Origin: an uncultured Rhodospirillales bacterium | GTDB lineage: Bacteria; Pseudomonadota; Alphaproteobacteria; CALMVH01 | Assembly (NCBI GenBank): GCA_937873165.1 | Contig: CALMVH010000047.1 | Coordinates: 1-6,376 of the forward strand | Direction of reading: 5' to 3' | DNA: 6,376 nt | Part shown: positions 6,107 through 6,376 of the stretch, piece by piece | Position numbering within the stretch: position 1 is the first letter of the stretch | How the letters are laid out: each line of letters begins with the position of its first letter | Program-made: the position numbers and the translations under genes | The notes under the pieces: model-generated | Told to the model about the DNA's origin: nothing | Database searches by the model: none | What the model saw: only the letters and a program-made list of their open reading frames with translations

Positions 6107-6376
6107 ATGATCCCTGAGCTCGGTCATTTCGCGCTGACCCTCGCGTTTGTGACCGCGATCATACAGGCAAGCGTGCCCGTTGCAGCCTCCGTCCGAAAGC
6201 GGGAAGAGTGGATGAGTATCGTCGTGCCTGCGGCGGCCGTACAATTCTGCCTGATCGCGCTGGCGTTCACGGCGCTGATCGCCGCCAGCCTGATGAACGA
6301 TTTTTCCGTCCGCACGGTTGTCGAGAACAGTCACACTTTGAAACCGGTGCTCTACAAGATCGCAGGGGTGTGGGGC
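6107..6376 (+). CDS. ccmF: Haem lyase subunit CcmF, N-terminal fragment (cut by window edge)
   Basis: CcmF is a large multi-pass inner-membrane protein (normally about 650 aa) that takes part with CcmH, and CcmI where present, in attaching haem from CcmE to CXXCH motifs of apocytochromes c. Only the first 90 codons are here. The start MIPELGHFAL is the family signature. Two membrane segments are visible at about 7-26 and 41-63, followed by the conserved stretch DFSV, VVENS, KPVLYKIAGVWG; the family normally continues from there with NHEGS. The ATG at 6107 lies 19 bases after the ccmE stop. No clear Shine-Dalgarno precedes it: the upstream bases are AT-rich (CAAAACGAATT), unlike the tight overlaps elsewhere in this cluster. 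The identification is firm, but the WWD haem-binding region and C-terminus cannot be judged. Confidence 0.95.
   Translation, partial: MIPELGHFALTLAFVTAIIQASVPVAASVRKREEWMSIVVPAAAVQFCLIALAFTALIAASLMNDFSVRTVVENSHTLKPVLYKIAGVWG

Noticed and set aside
6091..6117. Mini-frame starting at ATG 6091 before ccmF
   Set aside because: Only eight codons before a stop, in a different frame from ccmF, with no ribosome site; likely chance.

Overview
The window looks like chromosomal core sequence from a GC-rich alphaproteobacterium. I estimate roughly two-thirds G+C by eye. A System I (Ccm) cytochrome c maturation cluster and a small zf-CHCC zinc protein of the NDUFS6 type fit this group. An Acetobacteraceae or other Rhodospirillales-like source is my best guess, from protein flavour only. 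No rRNA, tRNA, CRISPR array, transposase or phage gene is visible, and there is no gene-free stretch over 300 bases.

The layout is two divergent gene blocks separated by about 44 bp (3452-3495). The minus-strand block reads leftwards. It starts with a 58-residue zf-CHCC protein, then a 95-residue exported protein of unknown function, then DNA polymerase I (polA), then a small membrane protein cut by the left edge. All four reading frames overlap by 1 to 4 bases, so this looks like one translationally coupled operon. The zinc protein and the trimmed exported protein are easily missed because they are short and overlap each other in different frames.

The plus-strand block reads rightwards. It starts with a secreted protein of about 409 residues that resembles alpha/alpha-toroid (six-hairpin glycosidase-like) enzymes. 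Then come ccmC, ccmD, ccmE and the first 90 codons of ccmF. CcmC loads haem onto CcmE with the help of CcmD. CcmE carries the haem on a histidine to CcmF, which takes part in attaching it to apocytochrome c in the periplasm. The ABC subunits CcmA and CcmB are not immediately upstream of ccmC, where they often lie.

The most informative oddities are these. Pol I keeps intact 5'-nuclease and polymerase active sites but has lost the acidic residues of its 3'-5' proofreading site. The gene downstream of polA has much lower GC (about 49%) than its neighbours. An uncharacterised secreted toroid-like protein heads the ccm genes. I see no convincing new defence or mobile system; most of the window is housekeeping.
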